This document shows positions 46,737 through 57,033 of a stretch of 63,579 nucleotides of DNA, one piece after another. The notes beneath the pieces are model-generated. The model worked only from the letters and a program-made list of their open reading frames with translations. It had not been told where the DNA came from and made no database searches. Numbering within the stretch: the stretch's first letter is position 1; the number at the start of each line of letters is the position of its first letter. The position numbers and the translations under genes were made by a program. This DNA comes from Alphaproteobacteria bacterium (lineage in GTDB: Bacteria; Pseudomonadota; Alphaproteobacteria; UBA2966), in the NCBI GenBank assembly GCA_030740435.1, contig JASLXG010000228.1:1-63579 (forward strand). Direction: 5' to 3'.

Positions 46737-47861
46737 GTGTCGAAGATGCAGGACGACGAGATCGGGCGCCTCACCGACAAATATTTCTGGCGCACCAAGG
46801 AGACCGTCGGCCGCTTCGGCGACCGCCGTGTCACCTATGCCGTGTTCATGCGCCGCCCGGTGCTGTTCACGCCGCGCCTGATGGTGGATTGGCTGGCCGA
46901 GGTGGCGGCCGAGCGCGGCGTCGAGTTCGATCTCAAGCTCTGCTTCGAGGAGGGCGACCGGGTCGGCGCCGGCGAGCCGCTCTTATATATCTCGGGCTCC
47001 TTCTACCACCTGGTCGATCTCGAGACCCTTTACCTCCAGCTTCTGGGCGCGCCCTGCGTGGCGGCCTACAACGCCTATGTCATGTGCTGCGATCTGCCCA
47101 AGACCGCCTTCGTCGCCTTCGATGCCCGCCACTGCGCCGGCGCCAAGATGGCCGAGCTGATGGCCTATGCCGCCAGTGTGGGCTCCAAGGCGGCGCAGCA
47201 GCACGCCGGTGCCGTGGGTTTCATCGGCAATGCCACCGATGCCACGGCGCATTTTTTCGGCGCCGACAAGGGGCTCGGCACCATGCCGCACGCGCTGATC
47301 GGCTACGCCGGCTCGACGCTGAGGGCGGCCGAGATGTTCCACGAAACCTTCCCCGACGAGAACTTAACCGTGCTGGTCGATTATTACGGCCAGGAGGTGA
47401 GCGATACCTTGGCCGTCTGCCGGCGCTTTCCCGAGTTGGCGGCCGAGGGCCGGCTCGGCGTACGTGTCGACACCCATGGCGGCCGCTTCGTCGAAGGCCT
47501 CGACACGCAAGCTTCCTACGAGGTGCTGGAACGCCACTCGCCGCTGGCCGTCAAGCAGTACCGCACCGAACAGGAGCTCAAATGCCTGGTCGGCACCGGC
47601 GTCTCGGCGGCGGCCATCTTCCACATGCGTGAGCAGTTGGATGCGGCCGGTTTCGACAAGGTGAAGATCGTTGCTTCCTCGGGCTTCGGAATCACCAAGT
47701 GCGCGGTCATGGCTAGCGTCGGGGCACCCATCGACGTCGTCGGCACGGGGTCCTACCTCCCCGAGAACTGGGCCGAGACCTACGCCACCGCCGACATCGT
47801 GGCCTATGACGACGAGCCGGTGGTCAAGGTTGGCCGCGAGTTCCTGCTGGAGCGGCCGTAG
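46737..47861 (+). CDS. Nicotinate phosphoribosyltransferase-family protein
   Basis: Uses PRPP to turn nicotinate into its mononucleotide for NAD salvage. 374 aa, starting at a GTG 2 bases after the aroG stop. The family's alpha/beta barrel is visible: KAAQQHAGAVGFIGNATDATA, GTMPHALIGYAGS, VRVDTHGGRFVEGLD and IVASSGFG. It is somewhat short compared with PncB (about 400 aa). The PRPP-binding part GTGSYLPENWAETYATADIV lies near the end. It may supply NAD or NaMN; NaAD is also the precursor for LarB. Its 3' end overlaps the opposite TM2-domain gene by 58 bases. Confidence 0.85.
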   Translation: MSKMQDDEIGRLTDKYFWRTKETVGRFGDRRVTYAVFMRRPVLFTPRLMVDWLAEVAAERGVEFDLKLCFEEGDRVGAGEPLLYISGSFYHLVDLETLYLQLLGAPCVAAYNAYVMCCDLPKTAFVAFDARHCAGAKMAELMAYAASVGSKAAQQHAGAVGFIGNATDATAHFFGADKGLGTMPHALIGYAGSTLRAAEMFHETFPDENLTVLVDYYGQEVSDTLAVCRRFPELAAEGRLGVRVDTHGGRFVEGLDTQASYEVLERHSPLAVKQYRTEQELKCLVGTGVSAAAIFHMREQLDAAGFDKVKIVASSGFGITKCAVMASVGAPIDVVGTGSYLPENWAETYATADIVAYDDEPVVKVGREFLLERP

Positions 47862-48283
47862 CGACGGATTCGACCTCGCCGGCGATGCGCCTCGCCAGCC
47901 GTGATGTTGTGCCCTGTCACGATGCGCTGTGACCAAAACAAACTGTGCACGAAATCGACCACGTTGTAGGCCAGGCAAAACATACTGAGCCAGAACGAGA
48001 GGAACTCGCCGCTCCATAGCCAGACGATGAGGTTGGCGTAGAAGAACACCGAGGTCAGGAAATCGAGCGCGAACCTGAGATAGCGCCCGAGATAGAAGTG
48101 CTGTAGCCCAAACCCCAAACTGTAAACCAGCACGGCATATGTGTCGGGATCGCGCAGCGCCTGCTTGTAGGCTTGGTAGTAGGTTTTGCGCTGGCTGTCG
48201 GCGAGGCGGCTGAGGCGCTGGCGCAGCGCCTCCTCGCGTTGCTTCAGGGGCCCGTCCTCGGCGGCGACGTCGAACCAACTCAC
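47804..48283 (-). CDS. TM2-domain-containing membrane protein
   Basis: A 159-aa protein with a TM2-type pair of helices: GFGLQHFYLGRYLRFALDFL, then VFFYANLIVWLWSGEFLSFW, preceded by a charged coiled-coil-like stretch (LKQREEALRQRLSRLADSQR). Function unknown; TM2 proteins are small inner-membrane proteins. The GTG start at 48283 overlaps the yidD stop (GTGA). The basic C-terminus (RRRGRIRRYGRSSRNSR) runs 58 bases into the end of the opposite nicotinate phosphoribosyltransferase gene, so the last residues may be poorly conserved. Confidence 0.75.
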   Translation of the reverse strand: MSWFDVAAEDGPLKQREEALRQRLSRLADSQRKTYYQAYKQALRDPDTYAVLVYSLGFGLQHFYLGRYLRFALDFLTSVFFYANLIVWLWSGEFLSFWLSMFCLAYNVVDFVHSLFWSQRIVTGHNITAGEAHRRRGRIRRYGRSSRNSRPTLTTGSSS

Positions 48284-48498
48284 GGCACCGGATCCGCCAG
48301 ACGGCCCACCTGATCACGGTTGCGGCAGCGCCGCAGCCGGGCAAGTGCCAGCCCGAGCCCCTTCCAGGCGCCATGGCGTTCGATGGCCTCGGCGGCGTAG
48401 CGCGAACAGGTGGGCGTGAAATTGCAGTCCACCCCGATGGCCACACCGCCGCCTCGGCGCCGGTACCAGCCGATCAGCCGGAGCAGCAGCGACCGCAT
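48280..48498 (-). CDS. yidD: Membrane protein insertion efficiency factor YidD
   Basis: Small 72-aa protein that assists YidC-dependent membrane protein insertion. Amphipathic N-terminus (MRSLLLRLIGWYRR) and the conserved core CNFTPTCSRYAAEAIERHG are diagnostic. Not next to rpmH, rnpA or yidC as usual; instead it overlaps a TM2-domain gene and follows a DUF4177-like gene by 13 bases. Confidence 0.93.
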   Translation of the reverse strand: MRSLLLRLIGWYRRRGGGVAIGVDCNFTPTCSRYAAEAIERHGAWKGLGLALARLRRCRNRDQVGRLADPVP

Positions 48499-48511
48499 GG
48501 CGTTTCCCGAA

Positions 48512-48730
48512 CTACCGCCCCAGCGTCACCAGCACCGCTTCGCGGGTCCAGAACAGCATGAAGCGCTTGCTCTCGATGACCTGGAAGACGACCTGCCAGC
48601 CCTCCGCCGCCAGCTCGTTCAACTCCGCTTCCAGCTTCTGGATGGGGATGCCCGAGGCCCCCAGGAAGACGGTGCCGCAGCCTCCCTCGACGATGTGGAT
48701 GACCTTGTACTCGCTGAATCTCTCCGCCAT
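48512..48730 (-). CDS. Small DUF4177-like protein, 72 aa
   Basis: Begins MAERFSEYKVIHIVEGG and contains KLEAELNELAAEGWQVVFQV, the ELNxLAxEGW core typical of DUF4177-type small proteins. Function unknown; no membrane segment. Lies 9 bases after the curA-like gene and 13 before yidD, so probably in one operon curA-like, DUF4177-like, yidD, TM2. Confidence 0.75.
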   Translation of the reverse strand: MAERFSEYKVIHIVEGGCGTVFLGASGIPIQKLEAELNELAAEGWQVVFQVIESKRFMLFWTREAVLVTLGR

Positions 48731-48739
48731 GGCGTTTTC

Positions 48740-49750
48740 CTATTCGTTGACGATGCGGATCAATTTCTTGCCGAAGTTCTCGCCCTGCAACAGCCCGATG
48801 AGCCCCGCCGGCGCGTTCTCCAGGCCGTCGCTGATGTCTTCCAGGATCTTCAGGCTGCCTTCCTGGTACCAGCGCGTGAGGCGCTTGCGGGCCTCGCCGT
48901 AGCGCGCCATGAAATCGAAGACGATGAAGCCGCGAATATTGATCCGGTTGACCAGGGAAAAGCGCAAATTCCGGGGGCCCAGGTCTTCTTGCGTCAGGTT
49001 GTACTGCGAGATCTGGCCGCAGACCGCCACCCGGCCCCACATGTTCATGCGCTCGAAAACGGCGTCCGTGATGGCACCGCCGACGTTGTCGAAGTAGACG
49101 TCGATGCCGTCGGGGCAGGCGGTGTCGATGGCTGCTCCCAGATCGGCGGTTTTGTAGTTGATGGCGGCGTCGAAGCCGAGCTCGTCGAGAACGTAGGCCA
49201 CCTTGGCGTCGGAGCCGGCGCTGCCCACCGTGCGGCAGCCGCACATCTTGGCGATCTGGCCCACCACGGCACCCACGGCACCGGAAGCGGCCGAGACGAA
49301 GACGGTGTCGCCGGGCTTGGGCTGGCCCAGATCCAGCAAACCGAAATAGGCCGTCATGCCGGGCATGCCCAGCGCCCCCAGCCCGGTCGAGATGGGAGCG
49401 GCTTCTGCGTCGAGCTTGAGGGCCTCGGCGGCGCTGGCGACGGAATAGTCCTGCCAGCCGCCGGGCACCATGACGAAGTCGCCGACCGCCAGGCCCGGGG
49501 CGTTGGATTGCGTCACCTCGCCCGCCGTGGCGCCGACCATGGTTTCGCCGATCTGTACCGGTGGCACGTAGGATTTGACGTCGTTCATGCGGCCGCGCAT
49601 GTAGGGATCGAGCGAAAGGTAGTGGTTGCGCACCAGCACCTGGCCCGGGCCGGGCTCGGGGATGGGATCTTCCACGAGGGCGAAATCGCTCGGTTTGGGA
49701 AAGCCCGTGGGGCGGGCAGCCAGGGTGACACGGCGGTTGGTGTTGCGCAT
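48740..49750 (-). CDS. NADP-dependent oxidoreductase, CurA/PTGR-like MDR family
   Basis: Zinc-independent medium-chain reductase, 336 aa, reducing activated double bonds such as enones with NADPH. It has GPGQVLVRNHYLSLDPYMRGRM at the start, the Rossmann loop VSAASGAVGAVVGQIAK, DVYFDNVGG, and CGQISQYN, all typical of CurA/prostaglandin reductase relatives. ATG 49750 starts MRNTNRRVTLAARP, the family N-terminus. Divergent from nadE with a 108-base gap. Confidence 0.88.
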   Translation of the reverse strand: MRNTNRRVTLAARPTGFPKPSDFALVEDPIPEPGPGQVLVRNHYLSLDPYMRGRMNDVKSYVPPVQIGETMVGATAGEVTQSNAPGLAVGDFVMVPGGWQDYSVASAAEALKLDAEAAPISTGLGALGMPGMTAYFGLLDLGQPKPGDTVFVSAASGAVGAVVGQIAKMCGCRTVGSAGSDAKVAYVLDELGFDAAINYKTADLGAAIDTACPDGIDVYFDNVGGAITDAVFERMNMWGRVAVCGQISQYNLTQEDLGPRNLRFSLVNRINIRGFIVFDFMARYGEARKRLTRWYQEGSLKILEDISDGLENAPAGLIGLLQGENFGKKLIRIVNE

Positions 49751-49858
49751 CGGATCCTCGCGTAGATGGGTTGGGGTGATTTCCCAAGTTATAGCAGATC
49801 GCCGGGCTTGGCTGGCCCGGCGATTCCTATCGATCCCGAAATGCGCTAAACAGGCTCC

Positions 49859-51520
49859 ATGACCGAGGCACTGACCATCGCGCTGGCCCAGCTCAATCCC
49901 ACCGTCGGGGATCTCGAGGGCAATGTCGAGCTGGTGCGGGCGGCACGGCAAGCGGCCGCCGCCGAGGGCGCCGACCTGGTCGTGGCGCCCGAACTGGTGG
50001 TCAGCGGCTACCCGCCCGAGGACCTGGTGCTGAAGCCCGCCTTCCAGGACCGTATCGAGGCCCTGGTCGGGGATCTGGCGGCGGAAACCGGCGACGGCGG
50101 CCCGGCGCTGCTGCTGGGCACGCCGTGGCGCCGGGAAGGGCGCTTGTACAATGCCGCGGTGCTGCTGGACGGCGGCAAGGTTGCGGCGCTCAGCCTCAAG
50201 ACCGACCTGCCCAACTACGGCGTCTTCGACGAGAAACGGGTCTTTTCCGTGGGGCCCCAGCCGCAACCGGTCGCCTTTCGCGGCGTCTCGCTGGGCGTGC
50301 TGATCTGCGAGGACGTCTGGACCCAGGCGCCGGTCGACGCGCTCACCGCCGCCGGGGCCGAGATCTTGGTGGTGCTCAACGGCTCGCCCTTCGAAGCCGC
50401 CAAGTTCAGCGAACGCGTCGGGCTCATGGCCGAGCGTATCCAGGGCAATGGCCGGCCGCTGATCTACGTCAACCAGGTCGGCGGCCAGGACGAATTGGTC
50501 TTCGACGGCGCCTCGTTCGTGCTCAATGGCGACGGTGCGCGCGCCGTGCAGGCGCCGGCCTGGCAAAGCACGGTGGTCGCCACCGCCTGGCAGCGCGGCC
50601 AAGGGGGCTGGCATTGCGCCGAAGGCGCCATCGAGGAGCCGCCCGAGGGCCTCGAATCCGTCTACCAGGCCATGGTTGCGGGGCTTCGGGACTACGTCGA
50701 CAAGAACGGCTTTCCCGGCGTCGTGCTGGGGCTTTCGGGCGGTATCGATTCGGCTCTCTCGGCGGCGGTGGCTGCCGATGCGCTCGGCCCCGGGCGCGTG
50801 CGCTGCATCATGCTGCCGTCCGTTTATACCTCCGAGGAAAGCTTGATCGACGCCGCCGAGTGCGCCCGGCTTATGGGCGCGCGCCTGGAAGAGATTCCCA
50901 TCGTGCCCGGCGTGGCGGCACTCCATGACATGCTGACCGCCGCCTTCGCCGGGCGGGCGCCCGACATTACCGAAGAAAACATCCAGGCTCGCCTCCGTGG
51001 CCTGGTGCTGATGGCGCTTTCCAACAAGTTCGGCGACATGGTGCTGACCACGGGCAACAAGTCGGAGATGTCGGTGGGCTACGCCACCCTTTATGGCGAC
51101 ATGTGCGGCGGCTATTCGGTGCTGAAAGACGTCTACAAAACCATGGTGTTCGCGCTCTCGCGCTGGCGCAACCAGCACCATCCGGCCGGTGGCCTGGGCC
51201 CCCAGGGCCGCGTTATCCCCGAACGCATCATCACCAAGCCGCCCAGCGCCGAGCTGCGCCCCGACCAGACCGACCAGGATTCGCTCCCCGAATACGAGGC
51301 GCTCGACGATATCCTGGGTTGCCTCATCGAGGCCGAAATGGCGCTGCCCGAGATCGTCGCCCGGGGCCACGACGAGGCCACCGTACGCCGCATCGAGCAT
51401 TTGCTTTACATCGCCGAATACAAACGCCGCCAGTCCCCCCCCGGCGTCAAGATCACGCGGCGCAACTTCGGCCGCGACCGGCGCTATCCGATTACCAACC
51501 GGTTTCGTGATAGGGGGTAA
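49859..51520 (+). CDS. nadE: Glutamine-dependent NAD+ synthetase
   Basis: Last step of NAD synthesis: amidates NaAD using glutamine. 553 aa. The N-terminal nitrilase-like glutaminase has Glu in APELVVSGYPPEDL, Lys in SLKTDLPNYGVFDE and Cys in LICEDVW. The C-terminal synthetase has the PP-loop LSGGIDSALSAAVA and TTGNKSEMSVGYATLYGD. Complete and of usual length. Its substrate NaAD is shared with LarB, so the Lar pathway draws on the same pool. Confidence 0.96.
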   Translation: MTEALTIALAQLNPTVGDLEGNVELVRAARQAAAAEGADLVVAPELVVSGYPPEDLVLKPAFQDRIEALVGDLAAETGDGGPALLLGTPWRREGRLYNAAVLLDGGKVAALSLKTDLPNYGVFDEKRVFSVGPQPQPVAFRGVSLGVLICEDVWTQAPVDALTAAGAEILVVLNGSPFEAAKFSERVGLMAERIQGNGRPLIYVNQVGGQDELVFDGASFVLNGDGARAVQAPAWQSTVVATAWQRGQGGWHCAEGAIEEPPEGLESVYQAMVAGLRDYVDKNGFPGVVLGLSGGIDSALSAAVAADALGPGRVRCIMLPSVYTSEESLIDAAECARLMGARLEEIPIVPGVAALHDMLTAAFAGRAPDITEENIQARLRGLVLMALSNKFGDMVLTTGNKSEMSVGYATLYGDMCGGYSVLKDVYKTMVFALSRWRNQHHPAGGLGPQGRVIPERIITKPPSAELRPDQTDQDSLPEYEALDDILGCLIEAEMALPEIVARGHDEATVRRIEHLLYIAEYKRRQSPPGVKITRRNFGRDRRYPITNRFRDRG

Positions 51521-51760
51521 GGTGGCCGGGGGCTCCGGAGGCTCCCAGAGGCCCCAGAGGCCATGACCCGGTGAGAAATGCGGGCTAACTTGCTTCAGGA
51601 GCCTCGGATCTCGTCGCTATGAGGCAGCGTCCACCATAGGGGCGTCCTGTGTCAGGGGTATTTCGATGCTGCGCCAATATGTCAGCAAATAAGGGGTTTT
51701 GTGACGCAATTGTTTCGCAAAAACCCATGACGCGAACACGATCAGCGCGTCAAGTTTTTG

Positions 51761-52693
51761 CTAAGGGATTTGCTGGCCAGCCGGTCCCTCTGCTCCCTGT
51801 GCTCCCTGTGCTCCCTGTGCCCACCTCGCCAGTCTCTCGAGGGGAACGCTGTCGGCCTCTTCGGCCGGTTGGGAGAGAAAGAACTCGGCGTAGTAACGAT
51901 CGGTCGTGAGCTCCGTTTCGGGGTCGAGTTCGAGTTGCTGGATGGCCTCGGATGCTGCTTCGCGCTCCTCGATGCTGGCGAAGCGGCGCTGCGCAAACAG
52001 CGCGCCCTCGAGCTTTCGGGTGACGTACCCGGCGTCGGACAGCACTTCGGCGATGGGTTCGTAGCGAAACATGCGCAGCACGAAGTTGGCGAACCAGGGC
52101 CGAGGGCGATCGTTCAATCTCGACAACAACTGACGGAATGTGCGGTCGGTGACGTAGCCGACACAGCCCGTCGAGGTGACGAGATCGCAGCCTTTGATTT
52201 TCTCGGCGTCTCCGTTGCCCAGCGGCGAGGTTTCGAGATTGGCGGCGACGCCATCGTCGAGCAGGCCCGTGGCAATGCCGTAGTCGACGGCGCGGTCGGC
52301 CTCGTCCAGGCCGATGACGTTCAGTTCCTGGTCCCCGTCCTGGCGGCCGAAATAGTGCCGGTCCTGCTGCACGGCCTCGTCGAAGGGGCGTTCCTCGCCG
52401 CGGTCGTAATAGTCGTAAAGCCCCTCCATGGTGAAATCGTATTTGAGCATGGCGGCGTTGACACCGTATGAGCAGCCGAGATCGAGAACCTTTAGGCCAC
52501 CGTCGCCGCCACCGTTGCGCCTTGCCCTGAGATCGCCGAGCAGCCCCCTGAAGATCGGTTTGGCGACCTCGGGTATGGCGTAATCGACCCGCTTCAGGGT
52601 CTGGAAATAGGTGCGGGCATCGGGCCGATTGTAGATCCCGGCGAAATCCTGTTTGCCCTCGTTGGTCGACGCGTAGCTCTCTAGACTTGGCAT
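51761..52693 (-). CDS. Class I SAM-dependent methyltransferase with a short tandem-repeat tail
   Basis: A 310-aa protein with SAM-binding motif VLDLGCSYGVNAAML near residue 68 and an aromatic/acidic segment GLYDYYDRGEERPFDE. The target is unknown. The C-terminal end AQGAQGAQGAEGPAGQQIP comes from three tandem copies of a nonamer (TGCTCCCTG on the plus strand, 51791-51817), a likely slippage tract. Preceded by AT-poor, and followed by a noncoding, 240-base gap without recognised features. Confidence 0.78.
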   Translation of the reverse strand: MPSLESYASTNEGKQDFAGIYNRPDARTYFQTLKRVDYAIPEVAKPIFRGLLGDLRARRNGGGDGGLKVLDLGCSYGVNAAMLKYDFTMEGLYDYYDRGEERPFDEAVQQDRHYFGRQDGDQELNVIGLDEADRAVDYGIATGLLDDGVAANLETSPLGNGDAEKIKGCDLVTSTGCVGYVTDRTFRQLLSRLNDRPRPWFANFVLRMFRYEPIAEVLSDAGYVTRKLEGALFAQRRFASIEEREAASEAIQQLELDPETELTTDRYYAEFFLSQPAEEADSVPLERLARWAQGAQGAQGAEGPAGQQIP

Positions 52694-52830
52694 ATTACTG
52701 TCCTCGCATTTTTTTCAAACCACCCGCGCGGCGGTATAAAGGTCGTGGGCGCGGCGGCGCCTGGCACCGGTTTGGCTAGCGATATTCATTTGCTCCGCGC
52801 GGCCGGAGAGTCGGCCCGCGGGTCAGGCTG

Positions 52831-53124
52831 TTACCAGCTGGTCCGCCTCTCGCGGTAGGCCTTGACGGCCTCCAACATGGCTGCCGGCGAAGGCTCGCCG
52901 GTCGTGGGCCGCGGCACTGGCGGGCCGCTTCGCAGCCAGATCTGCGCGCTGCCGAAACCGGGGTGTAGCACCCGGGCCAGGCGCTTGATCTGAAAGGGGC
53001 CGGGCTGATCCGTGCCGTGCTCCCAGTCGGCCACCACCTGGGTGGGAACGCCGAGACGACGGGCCAACTGTGCCTTGGAAAGCTCGGCCGTGCGCCGCGC
53101 CCGGGCAATGCGATAGCGCAACAT
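52831..53124 (-). CDS. XRE-family helix-turn-helix regulator, 97 aa
   Basis: Cro/C1-type DNA-binding protein: MLRYRIARARRTAELSKAQL, then ARRLGVPTQVVADWEHG, is a full HTH of about 55 residues, with a proline-rich link and a basic end (KAYRERRTSW). An earlier ATG at 53172 would add 16 basic residues; neither start has a clear ribosome site, so the start is uncertain. No partner toxin lies next to it on the same strand. Confidence 0.75.
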   Translation of the reverse strand: MLRYRIARARRTAELSKAQLARRLGVPTQVVADWEHGTDQPGPFQIKRLARVLHPGFGSAQIWLRSGPPVPRPTTGEPSPAAMLEAVKAYRERRTSW

Positions 53125-53431
53125 GGGTATCACGCCTCGCCCCCCACCGCGCCGTTTTTCCGCCTTGATCATCTTGTTTCTCAGTCTTCCAGGTCGTTGG
53201 AAGTAGGCCCCACAGGGCCCCCCAACCAGGAGCCCCATTGTGGCCCGCTGATGGGCGAAAAGCAATCATAAATTCAATCGATCGATCGGAAATTTCGATT
53301 TAAGGTCTCCACTCGATCACCATCCCAAGGGATATCAGTTGAAAACCTGACGTTTCGTGGATTTCCTCATGAATCTCGAAAATAACCAATAATGATCTTG
53401 AAGCCATATGGTCTGAACTGCATAATTAGTA
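53125..53431. other. Gap with AT-rich half and CGATCGATCG palindrome
   Basis: About 307 bases between divergent XRE and the toxin remnant. The first 140 bases are GC-rich and could include the XRE N-terminus if an earlier start is used. From about 53265 the sequence becomes AT-rich, with a CGATCGATCG palindrome at 53279-53288. It probably holds the promoter for the toxin-antitoxin pair. No RNA gene recognised. Confidence 0.5.
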
Positions 53432-53620
53432 ATGGTGTGGGACGTTGAAATCGCCGAAGCGTTTGTGCCGGAGATCCTGGATCTGTCCCGAGCGGTCCGC
53501 GTCGAAATCGCTTCTTTGGCGGGATTGCTGAAGGTGTTTGGTCCGCAACTGGCCCGGCCTCATGCCGATGGGCGGTTCGCCGACCATTTGGAGAACTCCG
53601 GTAGCAAAGGGGGCCGATAA
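53432..53620 (+). pseudogene. Truncated RelE/HigB (Gp49)-like toxin, 62 aa
   Basis: N-terminal half of a Gp49-like HigB toxin: MVWDVEIAEAFVPEILDLSR, then LAGLLKVFGPQLARPHADGRFADHL is the family pattern. Family proteins are about 110-120 aa; here the frame stops at residue 62, directly before the antitoxin start (TAATG at 53618-53622). The catalytic C-terminal strand region is absent, so the toxin is probably inactive. Deletion kept the overlap with the antitoxin. Confidence 0.7.
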
Positions 53621-53958
53621 TGGCGAAATCGTTGGAGCAGGTGCTGGAATCGTTACCGCCGGACGAGCGCGAGGCCATCGCGGCACGCACTGGGGTATTG
53701 CTGACCAAGGAGTCGACGCTACGCGATTTGCGCAAGGCGCTCGATCAGACTCAGGTCAGTGTGGCGCAGAAGCTGCGCATCGGTCAGGACAGCGTGTCTC
53801 GCCTGGAGAGCCGCAGCGACCTGCTGCTCTCGACGCTGCGCGGCTACATCGAGGCCATGGGCGGCAGTCTGGAACTAACGGCACGCTTTCCTGATCGCCC
53901 GCCGGTGCGGCTCGCGGGTTTGGGCGATCTCGAGGAGCGGAAGAAACAGCGTCGCTGA
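53620..53958 (+). CDS. HigA-like XRE antitoxin
   Basis: A 112-aa antitoxin with a C-terminal-shifted HTH: LRDLRKALDQTQVSVAQKLR, then IGQDSVSRLESRSDLLLSTL and GYIEAMGGSLELTARFPDRP, typical of partners to Gp49-like toxins. It binds and neutralises the toxin and represses its own promoter. Here the toxin is truncated, so this is an orphan or domesticated repressor. It begins in the toxin stop codon. Confidence 0.85.
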   Translation: MAKSLEQVLESLPPDEREAIAARTGVLLTKESTLRDLRKALDQTQVSVAQKLRIGQDSVSRLESRSDLLLSTLRGYIEAMGGSLELTARFPDRPPVRLAGLGDLEERKKQRR

Positions 53959-54077
53959 CGCGAGCGCCTCCCCCGGCGTGGACCTGGGGGCGGGAATCTG
54001 CTACGCCTGTGCGGCTCAAACCAGTCGCTCTGGTGTTCGGTCGGAAAACTTTTGTCTTTCAATAGGTTAACGGTCCC

Positions 54078-55396
<1,319 letters not shown>

Positions 55397-55400
<4 letters not shown>

Positions 55401-57025
55401 CAGCTCGAGAACGCCTCTACCTCTTCGACACCACGCTCCGGGACGGCAACCAGACCCAGGGCGTCGACTTTTCCGTCGAGGACAAGCGCCTCATCGCCGA
55501 GGCCCTGGATGGGCTGGGGCTGGATTACGTCGAGGGTGGCTGGCCCGGTGCCAACCCCACGGATACCGCCTTCTTCGGCGATCCGCCGAAGCTCGCCCGG
55601 GCCAGCTTCACGGCCTTCGGCATGACGCGCAGGCCGGGCCGCTCGGCCCAGAACGACCCCGGCCTGATGGACGTGCTCAATGCGGGTACGCCGGCCGTTT
55701 GCCTGGTGGGCAAGACCTGGGACTACCATGTCGAGGTGGCGCTGGGCATCGAGCAAGCCGAAGCCATCAACCTGATCGCCGATTCGATCGCGCTGACGGC
55801 CCAACGCGCCGAGGCCTTGTTTGACGCCGAGCACTTTTTCGACGGCTACAAGGCCAATCCCGAATTCACCCTCAAGTGCGTCGAGGCGGCCTATGAGGCC
55901 GGCGCCCGCTGGGTGGTGCTGTGTGACACCAACGGCGGCACGCTGCCGTCCGAGGTCGAGGCCATCGTCGCCGAGGTGGCCAAGCGCATCCCCGGCGAGC
56001 GCCTGGCCATGCACGCCCAGAACGACACCGAAAACGCCGTGGCCAATTCGTTGGCCGCGCTCAAGGCCGGGGTGCGCCAGATCCAGGGCACGCTCAACGG
56101 CTTGGGCGAGCGCTGCGGCAACGCCAACCTGGTCTCACTGATCCCCAGCCTGCTGCTCAAGCCGGAGCTCGCCGAGCGCTTCGAAACCGGCATCGTCAGC
56201 GATGGCCTCAAGAACCTCACCCACGTCTCGCGGCTTTTGGATGAGCGTCTCAACCGGGCGCCGGCCGCCAATGCGCCCTACGTTGGCTCATCGGCCTTTG
56301 CCCACAAGGGCGGGCTGCACGGCTCGGCCGTGCTCAAGGATCCCCGCACCTACGAGCACGTGCCGCCCGAGGCGGTGGGCAACCGCCGCCACGTGCTGGT
56401 TTCGGACCAGGCCGGGCGGGCCAACGTGATCCTGCGGCTGCAGGAATTTGGCCTCGAGGTCGAGCCCTCGGACCCGCGCATCGGCGAGCTTGTGAACCAG
56501 GTCAAGGAGCGCGAATTTCAGGGCTATGCCTACGACGACGCCGAGACCAGCTTCGAATTGATGGCGCTGCGGGCGCTGGGCAAACTGCCGCAGTATTTCG
56601 TGGTCGAGAGCTTCCGCGTGCTGGTCGAGCGGCGCTACAACGCGCGTGGCGAGCTGATCACGGTCTCCGAGGCCACGGTCAAGGTCAACGTCGACGGCGA
56701 GCGCCATCTCAGCATGGGCGAGGGCAACGGCCCGGTGAACGCGCTTGACTACGCGCTCAGGAAGGACCTGGGCAAGTATTCCGACTACATCGAGGATTTG
56801 GTGCTGGTCGACTACAAGGTGCGGATCCTGACCTCGGGCACCGAGGCGGTGACCCGGGTGATGATCGAATCGGCAGATGCCGCAGGCCGGCGCTGGTCCA
56901 CCGTCGGCGTCTCGCCCAACATCGTCGATGCCTCGTTCCAGGCCCTCAACGATTCCATCGTCTACAAGCTCTACCGCGACGGCGCCCCGGCCGGCGACCC
57001 CGGCGACTCGGGCGCCGCCCGGTAA
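55397..57025 (+). CDS. cimA: Citramalate synthase
   Basis: Condenses acetyl-CoA and pyruvate to citramalate, the threonine-independent route to isoleucine. 542 aa, LeuA-like TIM barrel: FDTTLRDGNQTQGVDFS at residue 10, HAQNDTENAVANSL (metal ligands), GTLNGLGERCGNANL; a C-terminal regulatory domain follows. Length above 500 and GGWPGANP distinguish CimA of this type from 2-isopropylmalate synthase. The ATG at 55397 in the cysS stop was preferred to 55385. Confidence 0.92.
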
Positions 57026-57033
57026 TTTTTGCC

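Noticed and set aside
48740-51400. Very long minus-strand open frame of about 886 codons covering nadE
   Set aside because: Only the part downstream of 49750 is a real gene (the CurA-like reductase). The rest is antisense to nadE, whose motifs and family length are complete on the plus strand.
51521-51760. Possible tRNA or small RNA in the gap after nadE
   Set aside because: No cloverleaf with a T-loop consensus was found on either strand, and there is no clear promoter-terminator pair.
51781-51821. Short tandem repeats as a CRISPR-like array
   Set aside because: Units are 9 bases with no spacers and encode part of a methyltransferase.
53538-53894. 119-codon frame over the toxin-antitoxin junction as the missing toxin C-terminus
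   Set aside because: Its translation does not resemble the Gp49-like C-terminal half and runs through the intact antitoxin in the wrong frame.
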